Below are positions 27,616 through 38,323 of a DNA stretch of 64,000 bases, piece after piece. Made by a program: the position numbers and the translations under genes. The DNA is from Proteus columbae (GTDB lineage Bacteria; Pseudomonadota; Gammaproteobacteria; Enterobacterales; Enterobacteriaceae). The stretch lies in NCBI RefSeq assembly GCF_009914335.1, contig NZ_CP043925.1, positions 1,736,001-1,800,000 on the forward strand, written 5' to 3'. Under the pieces are notes generated by a model. The model saw only the letters and a program-made list of their open reading frames with translations, did not search any database and was not told the origin of the DNA. Every line of letters begins with the position of its first letter. Position 1 is the stretch's first letter.

Positions 27616-28536
27616 ATGATGAATAAATGGTTAACCCTATTGGGAGTATCGCTGTTAGGGATGAACAGCCACTTATCTTATGCGACAGAATACCTGTTAC
27701 CCACTGATGGTCAGCGTATTATCGGCGAGAATGTTTCGTATATCGTGCCGGATGATAAGCGTTCACTAGAAGCTATTGCGTCTGAATATCAAGTGGGATT
27801 GCTTAATATGATGGAAGCAAATCCTGGTATTGATCCGCTTTTACCTGATGCAGGTAAAACATTAAATATTCCATTGCAGATGATTTTGCCTGATACGGTA
27901 CATAAAGGTATTGTCATCAATCTTGCCGAATTGCGTCTTTATTATTACCCGAAAGAGGGTAGCACCGTTGATGTTTATCCTATCGGCATTGGTCAATTAG
28001 GACGAGAAACGCCTGAAATGGTGACGTCCATTTCTCAGTTGATTAAAGATCCTACATGGACTCCGACAGCAAATATTCGTAAAAACTATGCAGCAAAAGG
28101 GATCTCGCTCCCTGCGGTCGTTCCTGCTGGCCCTGAAAATCCAATGGGAGCTTATGCATTAAGATTGGCTCATAGTCGTGGCGAATATTTAATTCACGGT
28201 ACAAATGCAGATTTTGGTATTGGATTAAGAGTGAGTTCAGGCTGTATTCGTTTAAGACCCAATGATATTGAGACGTTATTTAACGTAGTGCCTAAAGGTA
28301 GCCGTGTTCAGGTTATCAATAAGCCGATTAAATTTACTGAAACTGCGGATGGTAGACAGTTTATTGAAGTTCATCAGCCATTATCACGTAATGAAAATGA
28401 CGATCCACAAACCATGCCTCTTACATTCACGAAGCAATTTAATACTTGGTATGAAAGTGGCAAAGTCGATAAAAATAAAGTCGATGCAGAGCTTATTCGT
28501 CGTTCTGGTATTCCTGTAGAGGTTACAGCCTACTAA
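27616..28536 (+). CDS. ldtE: L,D-transpeptidase LdtE
   Basis: Periplasmic enzyme; E. coli LdtE makes 3-3 peptidoglycan cross-links. The signal peptide ends near SHLSYA. A LysM-like segment (SYIVPDDKRSLEAIASEYQV.LLNMMEANPG) precedes the YkuD catalytic domain with HGTNADFGIGLRVSSGCIRL, where Cys 210 is the nucleophile. Length is 306 residues against 334 in E. coli, with a shorter C-terminal end. Placement between suf and lpp matches E. coli ynhG. Two ATGs in tandem leave the start ambiguous by one residue. Confidence 0.93.
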   Translation: MMNKWLTLLGVSLLGMNSHLSYATEYLLPTDGQRIIGENVSYIVPDDKRSLEAIASEYQVGLLNMMEANPGIDPLLPDAGKTLNIPLQMILPDTVHKGIVINLAELRLYYYPKEGSTVDVYPIGIGQLGRETPEMVTSISQLIKDPTWTPTANIRKNYAAKGISLPAVVPAGPENPMGAYALRLAHSRGEYLIHGTNADFGIGLRVSSGCIRLRPNDIETLFNVVPKGSRVQVINKPIKFTETADGRQFIEVHQPLSRNENDDPQTMPLTFTKQFNTWYESGKVDKNKVDAELIRRSGIPVEVTAY

Positions 28537-28642
28537 GTTTGGATGATATTTTATAAATAGCAAAAGACCTCTTTATAAAATCAATAGCGTTAAAGATACC
28601 TTACTATAAGTCATATTATTTTACTGATAATAAGGAAATTTA

Positions 28643-29164
28643 GTGAGAGTTGCAGTTAATAATGAAAATCTGATAAAGAGAAATAACACTATCACGCCTA
28701 GCATGGCGGATAATTCTGGTTTGCTATTTAATAAGTTATCTCAGGCGAGAAATAGCTGTAAAACGTTTTTAATTGGGGATAAAAAGCTAAAAAGTGAAAA
28801 TATTCAATTAATGTGCGAGGAGCTTCTTCAACGAGTCATTCCTAAAGAGGGATGCAGAGAATATGAGTTAATTGAAATAGAAACTTTGCCTGATCTGGTT
28901 AGCTCAAGAGTATCTTACTCAAAGTATTCAAAGTCAGTGACAGAGTTATTTAATATTCTAGAGAATGAATTAAAAAAAGTCAGTGGCATGGAATATTTTG
29001 TACTGACGAGATCTCAACAAAAAAATGTTGATAAAATTAAGGATACATTCAGTCAGATATCTACTCAAACAGATAAAAACATCAGATATAACTCATACCT
29101 AGCAACGAATCTTAATTTAAATGAGCGTATAAAAACCCTTGGTATCGACACACTTAACAATTAA
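28643..29164 (+). CDS. Orphan protein of unknown function
   Basis: 173 residues from a GTG start with AAGGAA upstream. No signal peptide, no membrane segment, two Cys in the first half (NSCKTF, LMCEEL) and one more in KEGCREYE. It is Lys/Asn/Ser-rich and mostly helical in appearance, with a coiled-coil-like stretch around SVTELFNILENELKKV. I recognise no family. It sits between ldtE and lpp where E. coli has nothing, and its codons are AT-rich even for this window, so it may be a lineage-specific or acquired gene. It shares the convergent terminator with lpp. Confidence 0.65.
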   Translation: MRVAVNNENLIKRNNTITPSMADNSGLLFNKLSQARNSCKTFLIGDKKLKSENIQLMCEELLQRVIPKEGCREYELIEIETLPDLVSSRVSYSKYSKSVTELFNILENELKKVSGMEYFVLTRSQQKNVDKIKDTFSQISTQTDKNIRYNSYLATNLNLNERIKTLGIDTLNN

Positions 29165-29180
29165 TAACCTTATAAAAACC

Positions 29181-29212
29181 AAAGCCCTAACAATGTTAGG
29201 GCTTTGTGATTA
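29181..29212. terminator. Bidirectional terminator, orphan gene / lpp
   Basis: AAAGCCCTAAC at 29181-29191 pairs perfectly with GTTAGGGCTTT at 29195-29205. On the minus strand GGTTTTTAT follows, serving lpp. Confidence 0.85.
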
Positions 29213-29253
29213 ATGCTTACCTAAAGCTGTTTTCAGCCTATCAGTGAGTCAAA

Positions 29254-29493
29254 TTACTTTTTATAAGTAGTGACTTGGTTATCTAAACGCTGATTTGCGC
29301 GAGCTGCTTCGTCGTAAGCTGATTTAGCTTCAGCGCGAGCAGATTGTACATCACCACTTAGTTGCTGAACTTGAGTATTCAGGCGGCTTACATCAGAAGA
29401 GATTTGATCTAATTGTGCATTATTACTAGAAGAACAACCCGCTAATAAGCCTGAAGCCAGAATCACCGCACCTAGTACAAGTTTCGCTTTCAT
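29254..29493 (-). CDS. lpp: Major outer membrane (Braun) lipoprotein
   Basis: Ties the outer membrane to peptidoglycan. From ATG 29493 (AGAGG upstream) it has 79 residues. The lipobox is LLAGC (Cys 20), followed by [19 protein letters not shown], and the protein then forms heptad repeats as a trimeric coiled coil. It ends TTYKK, whose terminal Lys is linked to the murein stem peptide (YRK in E. coli). The open frame extends 15 residues upstream, but those lie outside the family. LdtE-type transpeptidases are relatives of those that attach Lpp. Confidence 0.96.
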   Translation of the reverse strand: MKAKLVLGAVILASGLLAGCSSSNNAQLDQISSDVSRLNTQVQQLSGDVQSARAEAKSAYDEAARANQRLDNQVTTYKK

Positions 29494-29758
29494 AGTTACA
29501 ACCTCTATTATTAGTTTGTGTAAAGGAACAAGTAGCATTTATATGAAACCATTAATAAGTATGGCACATATATAGGAAAATGCTGGATTTATTTATCACA
29601 TTCTACGGAGCTATTAGTTGAACAATAGAAAAAATAACACCTAAAACGCAAATATTCAGTACAAAAAATGCGTGTTATTTCACAAAAGATTTTTATTCAT
29701 AAAAGTCTGATAGAAAAACATTTTATCTACATTGTTCTATTGTTACTTATATTTATAG

Positions 29759-30817
29759 CTATAAAGCACCACCTAAATTTACTTTTATGAAAATGGGTTC
29801 TACTTCATTTCTAAACGATTCAAGTGTAAATTTTTGGAAGTTGAGATCGTTGTATCCCCTAAAGAAGAGTATTCCGCGTTCTAAATCCGTTAGTGTTGTC
29901 CATACTGAAAATTCACTAGTATGAAGTGCTTTTAACGTATCGTGACCTAATAGGGGATCAATAGTGGCGTTTTTAGGTCGATCGAATCTATTCATGATAT
30001 GTGCTAATTCAACTAACTGTGTATCCGGATCAGACACCTTGTGATAGTAGGTTGTGTAGTAAACAGCACGAATAAATCTATCTACAGAAGTGTCAGAATT
30101 GGGCAACGAGGCTAAAGCAATTCCACTGTCAGGTTGTTTTATTTTCATATTTCCTAATGTGCTGGTGGAAATATTAACATTCGAAAGATGGGTGTAATTA
30201 TTTAAATTGGTTAAATGCCATGGAAATAACGGACCATTGGTCATGCAATAAGTAGGATTATCATAAATATGTAATTTTCCATCAGAAACTTCAATAACAA
30301 TACAAGCTCCTGTTTTGTCATAAAATGCATAATGGAAAGGGCTGGGTAAGTTACGTAAAAGGAGTAGTTTTTGTGACCAAAATACCGTTTTAGGGATCGC
30401 GAGTTTTAATTCTTCAACGGTTTTATATTGTGCTAACGCCCATTCACCAATTGCCGCGATAGGCACTGAAGTTGCGTAATCTTGTGGGCTAATATCATCG
30501 AGATTTGAATCGGGTAACATATTTAAGCTAAAAGAGAGTCCCTGAGAATTAACACCTTCAAGTACGTCTTTTGTGCCTTCTAAATTGATTGGCGCAACGA
30601 TCGCCATAAAAGGATATTTGACAGTATATTTTAATCCAAGGGTGCCATCAGGGGCCTTTTGCTGGAAAGTATGTTCTTTAGGATAATATGCAAATATTGA
30701 AGCAGGCTTGTCTACTGAAAATTCCATTGTTCTACCATGATAAATACGATTTTTCTTATCTTTAATCGCGAGGGTAGTGCAAGCGAATACTCTACTATCA
30801 ATGTTATTTTCTGGCAT
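29759..30817 (-). CDS. Linear amide C-N hydrolase (choloylglycine hydrolase family)
   Basis: Ntn-hydrolase of the choloylglycine hydrolase / penicillin V acylase family, 352 residues. The likely N-terminal nucleophile is Cys 13 in FACTTLAIKDKKNRIYHGRTMEF, exposed after removal of a 12-residue propeptide. GRTMEF supplies the conserved Arg, NSQGLSFSLNMLP the Asn region, and YCMTNGP the later Asn. No signal peptide is visible, although many Gram-negative members are periplasmic. Substrates in the family include conjugated bile salts, penicillin V and acyl-homoserine lactones; which applies here is unknown. Divergent from gadB. Confidence 0.85.
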   Translation of the reverse strand: MPENNIDSRVFACTTLAIKDKKNRIYHGRTMEFSVDKPASIFAYYPKEHTFQQKAPDGTLGLKYTVKYPFMAIVAPINLEGTKDVLEGVNSQGLSFSLNMLPDSNLDDISPQDYATSVPIAAIGEWALAQYKTVEELKLAIPKTVFWSQKLLLLRNLPSPFHYAFYDKTGACIVIEVSDGKLHIYDNPTYCMTNGPLFPWHLTNLNNYTHLSNVNISTSTLGNMKIKQPDSGIALASLPNSDTSVDRFIRAVYYTTYYHKVSDPDTQLVELAHIMNRFDRPKNATIDPLLGHDTLKALHTSEFSVWTTLTDLERGILFFRGYNDLNFQKFTLESFRNEVEPIFIKVNLGGAL

Positions 30818-31261
30818 AGTTTATTCCTAATAGAATTAATTCAGTATTTGTAATACATAGTATTGGATATAGCCATTTATATAAGATATTTTTTATATTT
30901 GTTTAATATAGCGTTACTTTTGTATTAGACCAAACATAAATCTCATAGGGTAAAAAATAATAATAAGTACTAGATGAGGGCATTTTACTCAGTAAAATGG
31001 CGCTGTTTTTTTATGATGTTAATGTTGTTTTTATGATAATGAAATGTTTTTATGATAGGTGTTTGTACTTATAATTTTTGTTATTTCAATGTTTTACATT
31101 GAAGTTTGATTTTTTTTTAAAACAAAATCTCGCATTAATTGTAAAGTTCAAAAATTAAATTTGAATTTTATTTCTCACTTTTTATATTGTTGACTATCTT
31201 TAATAAATAAGCATTAAGCTTATTCCATGTCTTATAATATTTATTATTGTAGGGTAATAAT
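30818..31261. other. 444-bp AT-rich gap, divergent control region of hydrolase and gadB
   Basis: No gene is seen. The stretch is very AT-rich, as expected for H-NS-silenced promoters. CATTTTAC / GTAAAATG at 30981-30999 forms an 8-bp hairpin followed six bases later by T7, a possible terminator of a short leader transcript. I could not identify a GadX or GadE box. Confidence 0.5.
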
Positions 31262-32653
31262 ATGAAAAACAAATCATCAAATTATAATGACCTAGATGAT
31301 GTATATGCATCTCTCGATCTCTCTCAATCCTTACCTAAAACAAAAATTCCACAGAAAGAAAATAATCCACGTAACGTTTTTGATGCTGTTCGTGATGAAT
31401 TAATGTTAGATGGAAACTCAAGACAAAATTTAGCGACATTTTGTCAAACTTGGGTTGATGATGAAATACGCGATTTAATGGATCTTTCTATCGATAAGAA
31501 CATGATAGATAAAGATGAATATCCGCAAACAGCTGAAATTGAAAATCGTTGTGTTCATATGTTGGCTGATTTGTGGTGTTCGCCTGATGCATTAAATACA
31601 TTAGGTTGTTCTACTATCGGTTCATCCGAAGCCGCAATGTTAGGCGGGTTAGCATTAAAATGGCAATGGCGTAAAAAACGTATTGCACAGGGAAAACCGA
31701 CTGATAAACCGAACTTGATTTGTGGTCCTGTTCAAATTTGTTGGCATAAATTCGCTCGTTATTTTGATGTGGAATTAAGAGAGATCCCTTTAGAAGGTGA
31801 TCGTTTAATGATGAGCCCAGAAGAAGTCATTAAGCGTGTGGATGAAAATACCATTGGGGTAGTTCCAACATTAGGCGTTACTTTTACCTGTACCTATGAG
31901 CCTGTTAAAGCGGTTCATGACGCATTAGATAAACTTCAAAAAGAAACGGGATTAGATATTCCAATTCACGTTGATGGTGCAAGTGGGGGCTTTTTAGCAC
32001 CATTTTGCGCACCTGATATTGAATGGGATTTCCGTTTACCACGAGTAAAATCTATTAATGCCTCGGGGCATAAATTTGGTTTAGCACCATTAGGTGCGGG
32101 TTGGGTTATTTGGCGTGAAGCAAAAGATCTTCCTGAAGAGCTTATTTTTAATGTGAACTATTTAGGCGGCAATATGCCTACTTTTGCGCTGAATTTCTCA
32201 CGTCCTGGTGGTCAAATTATCGCTCAATATTATAACTTCTTACGCTTAGGCCGAGAAGGATATGCAAAAATTCATAATGCTTGCTACTCAACAGCACAAT
32301 ATTTAGCAAGGGAAATTGAAAAGTTAGGCCCTTTTGAAATGATATTTAGTGGTGACTGTAAAGAAGGTATCCCCGCATTAGCATGGAAACTAAAAAAAGG
32401 GGCTAAAGTCACTTACTCTTTATACGATGTTGCAGATAAATTACGTAGTCGTGGTTGGCAGGTTCCCGCTTACTCTATGCCAGCCAATCGGGAGGATTTA
32501 GTGATCCAGCGTATTTTAGTTCGCCATGGTGTAAGTCTAGATCTTGCTTCATTACTAGTGGATGATTTCAAACGTACGCTAGAGTATTTTGATAAGCATC
32601 CTGTCTGCAATCCTCTATCAGCAGAAGATGGTAGAGGTTTTAACCATAGCTAA
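31262..32653 (+). CDS. gadB: Glutamate decarboxylase
   Basis: PLP enzyme converting glutamate to GABA with uptake of one cytoplasmic proton (acid resistance). It has 463 residues (E. coli 466). The PLP Lys is K271 in [28 protein letters not shown] and [12 protein letters not shown] are conserved. The C-terminal tail ends GRGFNHS with His 462, the equivalent of the E. coli His 465 that plugs the active site at neutral pH, so the pH switch looks intact. The N-terminal membrane-recruiting segment is diverged. Followed by gadC. Confidence 0.96.
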   Translation: MKNKSSNYNDLDDVYASLDLSQSLPKTKIPQKENNPRNVFDAVRDELMLDGNSRQNLATFCQTWVDDEIRDLMDLSIDKNMIDKDEYPQTAEIENRCVHMLADLWCSPDALNTLGCSTIGSSEAAMLGGLALKWQWRKKRIAQGKPTDKPNLICGPVQICWHKFARYFDVELREIPLEGDRLMMSPEEVIKRVDENTIGVVPTLGVTFTCTYEPVKAVHDALDKLQKETGLDIPIHVDGASGGFLAPFCAPDIEWDFRLPRVKSINASGHKFGLAPLGAGWVIWREAKDLPEELIFNVNYLGGNMPTFALNFSRPGGQIIAQYYNFLRLGREGYAKIHNACYSTAQYLAREIEKLGPFEMIFSGDCKEGIPALAWKLKKGAKVTYSLYDVADKLRSRGWQVPAYSMPANREDLVIQRILVRHGVSLDLASLLVDDFKRTLEYFDKHPVCNPLSAEDGRGFNHS

Positions 32654-32667
32654 ATTCTGTTCGTTTT

Positions 32668-32706
32668 GAGGTTGAGGATCTTTATCTATTCTCAACCTCT
32701 TTCTCG
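32668..32706 (+). terminator. Hairpin between gadB and gadC
   Basis: GAGGTTGAG at 32668-32676 pairs with CTCAACCTC at 32691-32699, then TTTCTCG. The weak T-run suggests partial termination that would make more GadB than GadC. Confidence 0.5.
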
Positions 32707-32756
32707 ATAATAATTAGACTGTAATTATTTTTCTGAATAAAGTTCAGGAGGATTGT

Positions 32757-34313
32757 ATGACTACATCATCAACAAATTCAGCACCAAAACAACTTACATT
32801 AGTTGGTTTTTTTGCTATTACCGCTTCGATGGTTATGGCGGTATATGAATATCCGACTTTTGCCACATCTGGTTTTAGCCTTGTTTTCTTCTTACTTTTA
32901 GGTGGATTGCTGTGGTTTATTCCTGTTGCGTTATGTGCAGCTGAAATGGCTACCGTAGAAGGCTGGCAAGAAGGGGGAATATTTGCTTGGGTATCGAATA
33001 CATTAGGAGAACGCTGGGGGTTTGCCGCCATCTCTTTTGGTTATCTACAAATTGCTATTGGTTTTATTCCTATGCTTTACTTCGTCTTAGGCGCGCTTTC
33101 TTATATTCTCAATTGGCCTGAATTAAATACCGATCCAGTAATTAAAACAGTCGCAGCTTTAATTATTCTTTGGGTATTAGCATTTACGCAATTTGGCGGT
33201 ACAAAATATACGGCATCTATTGCCAAACTTGGTTTTTTTGCAGGTATTTTATTACCTGCTTTAATTTTAATTATTTTAGCTGTTAGCTATTTAATGAGTG
33301 GAGCACCATTAGCGATTGAAATAAGCGCAAAAACCTTTTTCCCTGATTTTACCCAAATTGGAACATTAGTGGTTTTTGTTGCATTCATTTTAAGTTATAT
33401 GGGCGTAGAAGCTTCAGCAACTCATGTTAATGAGATGAAAAATCCTGGACGAGATTACCCCATCGCCATGTTTTTACTCATGATAGTGGCAATTTGTTTA
33501 AGCTCTATTGGGGGATTATCTGTTGCAGCAGTGATACCTAATAATGAAATTAATTTATCAGCAGGCGTGGTACAAACGTTCAGTGTTTTAGTCTCCCATT
33601 TCAGTAGTACACTTGATTGGACGGTTAGGATTATTGCTACGTTATTATTGCTAGGAGTTTTAGCTGAGATAGCTTCTTGGATTGTAGGGCCTTCTCGTGG
33701 CATGTATGTTGCCGCTGAAAAAGGAATTTTACCGAAAGCGTTGGCGAAGGTGAATAAAAACGGAGTACCTGTTGCTTTAGTGATTTCTCAATTATTGATA
33801 ACAAGTATTGCGATCATTATTCTGACTAACACTGGTGGTGGCGGTAATATGTCATTCTTGATTGCTTTAGCCTTAACGGTCGTTATTTATCTTTGTAGTT
33901 ATTTCATGCTTTTCTTAGGGTATATGCAACTTACTTGTAAGCAAGTAGATAAAAAACGGGCATTTAGTATTCCTGGTGGTAAAAACGTTAAACTTATTGT
34001 TGCAATGGCTGGTTTATTACTCTCTATTATTGCGTTTGTGGTTTCTTTTTTCCCACCAAGCTCTTTGCCAAACGCAAGTAGTGATAAAACGTATGTGACC
34101 TTACTGATAGTCGGCTTCTTTGTTATCTTTGCTTTACCCTTTATTGTTTACGCGTGTCGTTCTAAACAAGGTAAAACACTCAGCAACGTGTCTTTAGTTC
34201 ACATTAAAAGCCATAATGCGCCAGCAGGGCACTTTTTTATTCATCCTCGTGCTCGTGCAACACATTATCTGTTATTAGAAAATAAAGAAGAGACAAATAA
34301 GAATAACGTGTAA
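32757..34313 (+). CDS. gadC: Glutamate/GABA antiporter
   Basis: APC-family inner-membrane antiporter that imports glutamate and exports GABA, completing the acid-resistance cycle with GadB. It has 518 residues (E. coli 511) and about twelve membrane segments. The cytosolic C-terminal plug that closes the channel at neutral pH is conserved ([30 protein letters not shown] region near residue 480). AGGAGG lies nine bases before the ATG. Confidence 0.95.
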   Translation: MTTSSTNSAPKQLTLVGFFAITASMVMAVYEYPTFATSGFSLVFFLLLGGLLWFIPVALCAAEMATVEGWQEGGIFAWVSNTLGERWGFAAISFGYLQIAIGFIPMLYFVLGALSYILNWPELNTDPVIKTVAALIILWVLAFTQFGGTKYTASIAKLGFFAGILLPALILIILAVSYLMSGAPLAIEISAKTFFPDFTQIGTLVVFVAFILSYMGVEASATHVNEMKNPGRDYPIAMFLLMIVAICLSSIGGLSVAAVIPNNEINLSAGVVQTFSVLVSHFSSTLDWTVRIIATLLLLGVLAEIASWIVGPSRGMYVAAEKGILPKALAKVNKNGVPVALVISQLLITSIAIIILTNTGGGGNMSFLIALALTVVIYLCSYFMLFLGYMQLTCKQVDKKRAFSIPGGKNVKLIVAMAGLLLSIIAFVVSFFPPSSLPNASSDKTYVTLLIVGFFVIFALPFIVYACRSKQGKTLSNVSLVHIKSHNAPAGHFFIHPRARATHYLLLENKEETNKNNV

Positions 34314-34362
34314 TAAAAAGACGAACAGGTAAAGGAAATTGTCACTAATAAATAAAGCATTA

Positions 34363-34397
34363 AAAAAACACCACTTCAAATATTGAAGTGGTGTTTT
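34363..34397. terminator. Bidirectional terminator, gadC / pykF
   Basis: CACCACTTCAA and TGAAGTGGTG form a long stem flanked by an A-run and a TTTT. Confidence 0.85.
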
Positions 34398-34427
34398 AAA
34401 TTGTAAAGCGACTAAATGAATAAAGAA

Positions 34428-35840
34428 TTACAGAACGTGAACAGATGAAGTATTTGTTGTACCGCTATCAACTAATGCGCCAGTTACCATAACAACACGG
34501 TCACCTGAATGAGCTAAACCACTTGCTAATGCCGCTTCTTTACCAATACGGTAGAAGTCATCAGTAGAAGAGATTTCGTTAACTAATTGTGTTGTTACAC
34601 CTTTAACTAACAGTAACTGACGAGCTGTTTCTTCGTTGTTTGTTAATGCTAAGATTGGTGCAGTTGGGAAGTATTTACGGATAGAACGAGCTGATTTACC
34701 ACCGAAAGTTGCAACAACAATCAGAGGTGCATCTAAGTTTTCAGCCATTTCTACCGCACCGCGACAAACTGCTTCAGTTACGCGTAATTTCGCAGCTGTT
34801 TGTTTGTAATCAAGGCGAGATTGCATGATACGGTCTGTACGCTCACAGATAGTTGCCATGATAGTCACAGCTTCTACTGGGTATTTACCTTTAGCACTTT
34901 CACCTGACAACATAACAGCATCAGTACCATCTAAGATAGCATTCGCAACGTCACCCGCTTCAGCACGAGTAGGGCGTGGGTTTTTGATCATTGAATCTAA
35001 CATTTGCGTTGCAGTGATAACCACTTTACGCGCAGCGTTACATTTTTCGATCATCATTTTTTGTGCAAAGATAACTTCTTCAACTGGGATTTCAACACCT
35101 AAGTCACCACGAGCAACCATGATGCCGTCAGAGGCTTCTAAGATCTCATCAAAATTGTTTAAACCTTCTTGGTTTTCAATTTTTGAGATGATCATAATGT
35201 TTTCGCCACCGTGTGCATTTAAGTGAGCACGCATTTCTTCAACGTCAGAACGTTTACGAATAAATGATGCAGCAACGAAATCAACGCCTTGCTCGCAACC
35301 AAAGATAAGATCTTGTTTATCTTTTTCAGCTAATGCAGGTAAACCGATAGAAACGCCAGGTAAGTTAACACCTTTGTTTTCACCTAAGTCACCGTTGTTT
35401 AAAACTTCACAAACAACTTCTGTATCAGTTACAGCCGTTACTTTCATGCCGATAAGACCATCATCAACTAAAACAGTGTTACCAACAGTTAAGTCTTTAG
35501 CGAAACCTTCGTAAGTTACAGCAACGCGGTCTTTGTTACCCACAACAGTTTTGTCTGTGGTGAAAGTGAAAGTTTGACCTGCAACTAAAGTAACATCATT
35601 ACCACCTTCTAATTTGATGGTACGGATTTCTGGGCCTTTAGTATCTAATAAGATAGCGGCTTTTTTGCCTGTTTTAGCGCAAACGTTACGCAGGTTTTTG
35701 ATACGGTTGCCATGCTCTTCATAGTCACCGTGAGAGAAGTTTAGACGCATAACGTTCATGCCTGCGTCTAGTAATTGATTCAGTTTTTCTTCAGATTCGG
35801 TTTTTGGCCCGATGGTGCAAACAATTTTTGTCTTTTTCAT
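34428..35840 (-). CDS. pykF: Pyruvate kinase I
   Basis: Converts phosphoenolpyruvate and ADP to pyruvate and ATP; 470 residues, as in E. coli Pyk[17 protein letters not shown] starts the barrel. [34 protein letters not shown] (catalytic Lys region) and [14 protein letters not shown] follow. The C-terminal domain binds the activator fructose-1,6-bisphosphate. A Cra-like operator lies about 255 bp upstream. It competes with PpsA, encoded 20 kb away, for the same step. Confidence 0.97.
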   Translation of the reverse strand: MKKTKIVCTIGPKTESEEKLNQLLDAGMNVMRLNFSHGDYEEHGNRIKNLRNVCAKTGKKAAILLDTKGPEIRTIKLEGGNDVTLVAGQTFTFTTDKTVVGNKDRVAVTYEGFAKDLTVGNTVLVDDGLIGMKVTAVTDTEVVCEVLNNGDLGENKGVNLPGVSIGLPALAEKDKQDLIFGCEQGVDFVAASFIRKRSDVEEMRAHLNAHGGENIMIISKIENQEGLNNFDEILEASDGIMVARGDLGVEIPVEEVIFAQKMMIEKCNAARKVVITATQMLDSMIKNPRPTRAEAGDVANAILDGTDAVMLSGESAKGKYPVEAVTIMATICERTDRIMQSRLDYKQTAAKLRVTEAVCRGAVEMAENLDAPLIVVATFGGKSARSIRKYFPTAPILALTNNEETARQLLLVKGVTTQLVNEISSTDDFYRIGKEAALASGLAHSGDRVVMVTGALVDSGTTNTSSVHVL

Positions 35841-36094
35841 GGCAGTCTATTTAATGGTTGTATTGTAATGGATGAATAAGGATTAATGTCGCCGTTTTCT
35901 ATTAACTGTATCAACGGTGCAAAACAGGATGTACATACTTATCTCTAATGGAGTAAGTTGCGCAACATGTTAATGGTTCAGCAACATCATAAAAATCTTG
36001 TCACTATTTTGTTTCAAGGGTTGGTAGACATCTTACATTATAGTCTATCACGATTCATTTGTTCTGTTTTCTAAAGATGCCCGTAAATCAATAC

Positions 36095-36110
36095 GCTGAA
36101 ACCTTTCAAC
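36095..36110 (-). promoter_or_regulatory. Cra (FruR) operator of pykF
   Basis: GCTGAAACCTTTCAAC is a close match to the Cra consensus GCTGAATCGTTTCAGC. Cra represses pykF in E. coli. The remaining gap (35841-36310) shows nothing else I recognise. Confidence 0.7.
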
Positions 36111-36310
36111 AAAATTATGTTTCGTATTATAGAGGTTAATTTCTATGAAGAAAATCGAAAAAAGGTAAATTTAAGTGATGTGATCAAAATACAGCGCTGA
36201 CTGCTTGTTTTTTAAACAATTTGTTGCGCAATAAAATATTGCAAGCTAGATTAATTATTTTGTAGGGTAGGTAAGATGAACAAAAATAAGAAAATATAGA
36301 GAAAGAGAAA

Positions 36311-36387
36311 TGGTGCGTCCAAGTGGACTCGAACCACCGACCCCCACCATGTCAAGGTGGTGCTCTAACCAACTGAGCTATGGACGC
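36311..36387 (-). tRNA. valW: tRNA-Val (GAC), copy 1
   Basis: A 77-nt cloverleaf with encoded CCA. The acceptor stem is GCGTCCA / TGGACGC, the D-arm AGCTCAGTTGGTTAGAGC, the anticodon loop CTTGACATG (anticodon GAC, valine), and the T-arm GTTCGAGTC. E. coli carries the valV-valW pair in the same neighbourhood. Confidence 0.97.
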
Positions 36388-36416
36388 ACTGTATTGAGAT
36401 GTTGCCGAAAAATAAA

Positions 36417-36493
36417 TGGTGCGTCCAAGTGGACTCGAACCACCGACCCCCACCATGTCAAGGTGGTGCTCTAACCAACTGAGCTATGGACGC
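36417..36493 (-). tRNA. valV: tRNA-Val (GAC), copy 2
   Basis: Identical in sequence to the copy 29 bp away. The two are probably processed from one minus-strand transcript. A TAATAT stretch followed by CGTCCCC about 30-40 bp upstream could be the -10 and GC-rich discriminator typical of stringent tRNA promoters. Confidence 0.97.
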
Positions 36494-36641
36494 ATTATCT
36501 ATTGGGTGACAACGGGGACGAATATTAACGAGATGATTCGATTCTGGCAAGAGGAAAAACACAAATTTATATTCAACTGCTCGTATTTAAAGCTATTTGT
36601 TGATATTTGTGTCATTCCCTTGCCTAAATAACCGTTTATCT

Positions 36642-38015
36642 TTAACGCTCAGAGCGTAATAACACCACTTCATCAGATTGGCGTTGGATCCACCAAATAC
36701 GGGAACCCATCATAATTGCTGAGGCAGTTAAACCTAGAATAAAGCCAATCCAGAAACCAGCAGGTCCCATCGCTTCAACAACGTAATTAGTACGCCCTAA
36801 GATATAACCAGAAGGCAATCCGATTACCCAGTAGGCAATAAAGGTAATAAAGAAGATAGAGCGGGTATCTTTATAACCTCGTAATACACCTGAACCAATA
36901 ACTTGCACAGAATCTGATAACTGATAAAGCGCAGCGAATAACATAAGATGAGATGCTAATGTCACCACTTCAATATCATCGTTATACATTAATGCGATTT
37001 TTTCTCTAAAGATGATAGAGAAAATCGCAGTACAACTTGCCAACATTAGCCCAACAGCAAGTGCTGTAATGGCTGAAGTGCGGGCTTGTTCTGTGGAGCG
37101 TTGTCCTAAGTTATGACCAACACGGATTGTTGCCGCTATTCCCAATGACAGAGGGAACATAAACATCAGGGAACTAAAGTTAAGTGCTATTTGATGACTA
37201 GCAACCGCAGTAACGCCTAAAGGTGAAACTAATAATGCAACAACAGCAAAGAGTGTTACTTCAAAGAATAAGGCTAAACCAACGGGTAATCCTAAAAATG
37301 TAATACGTTTTATTGTGTGGAAATCAGGACTTACTAAACGTTTCTTTGGCATAACATCACGTTGTGTCGGTGCACGACGCACGTAATAACGCATCATTAA
37401 GAACATAGCCCAGAAAACAGAGGCCGTTGCAACACCGCAACCAATACCCCCTAATTGTGGTGCGCCAAATTTACCGTAAATAAACGCATAGTTAACAGGG
37501 ATATTAATTAATAAGCCAATAAAACCAATTATCATGCCGGGTTTTGTTTTAGATAATCCCTCACATTGGCTTCTTAGTACCTGATAGTAAAGGCAACCTG
37601 GCGCACCCCACATAATGGCGTGAATAAATCCAATGGCCTTTTCGGCTAATTCCGGTTCGATATCATGTTGCGCTTCAATAATAAAACGGCTGTTATAAAG
37701 AATAGCAATTACCATGATTGATAAGAAAGTGGCGAGCCAAAAACCTTGCTGTGTACGATTAGCAATGTGTTTTCGTTGTCCTGAACCATTTAATTGTGCA
37801 ACGATTGGGGTTAATGCCATTAATATGCCTTGGCCTAACAAAATCGTTGGTAACCAAATAGACGTACCTACTGCCACTGCCGACATTTCTGTGGCATTTA
37901 CAGCACCCGCCATGACAGTATCAACTACACCCATTGCTGTCTGGGAAAATTGCGCGATGATAACGGGGATACCGAGAGCAAGTAAGCTACGCGCTTCTCT
38001 TATGTACTTCTGCAC
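36642..38015 (-). CDS. mdtK: MATE family multidrug efflux protein MdtK
   Basis: Na+-coupled (MATE/NorM) drug exporter with twelve membrane segments. From GTG 38015 it has 457 residues, the E. coli length, and begins [26 protein letters not shown] lies just upstream. The frame runs 15 codons further up with no family support. [14 protein letters not shown] is in helix 1-2, [19 protein letters not shown] in the middle, and [24 protein letters not shown] in the second half. Divergent from ribC, as in E. coli. Confidence 0.95.
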   Translation of the reverse strand: MQKYIREARSLLALGIPVIIAQFSQTAMGVVDTVMAGAVNATEMSAVAVGTSIWLPTILLGQGILMALTPIVAQLNGSGQRKHIANRTQQGFWLATFLSIMVIAILYNSRFIIEAQHDIEPELAEKAIGFIHAIMWGAPGCLYYQVLRSQCEGLSKTKPGMIIGFIGLLINIPVNYAFIYGKFGAPQLGGIGCGVATASVFWAMFLMMRYYVRRAPTQRDVMPKKRLVSPDFHTIKRITFLGLPVGLALFFEVTLFAVVALLVSPLGVTAVASHQIALNFSSLMFMFPLSLGIAATIRVGHNLGQRSTEQARTSAITALAVGLMLASCTAIFSIIFREKIALMYNDDIEVVTLASHLMLFAALYQLSDSVQVIGSGVLRGYKDTRSIFFITFIAYWVIGLPSGYILGRTNYVVEAMGPAGFWIGFILGLTASAIMMGSRIWWIQRQSDEVVLLRSER

Positions 38016-38323
38016 GCATACACCTTTATTTATTATAAGAAAATGAAAGGAAGAGAACAAACGTCGTATTGTTAAAATGACGTAAAGAGATCCTCAAGAC
38101 CGCTTATTCTAATGATAAAAGTTTAATTAGCAACGAAAGAAGTTTAGCTTTTCAAGCACAGAATTTTGATAATTTATTAGGTGTTTTTACGTTATATTTA
38201 ACGGCAATAATCGATAAGGAATAAATGCGATAATTGTTCCTTTGTATTAATACGAGCTATGTTATCCTTAATAGCATAAACATAAATTGAGTTTACCAGT
38301 TTATCGATCCAAGGAGATGTAAG

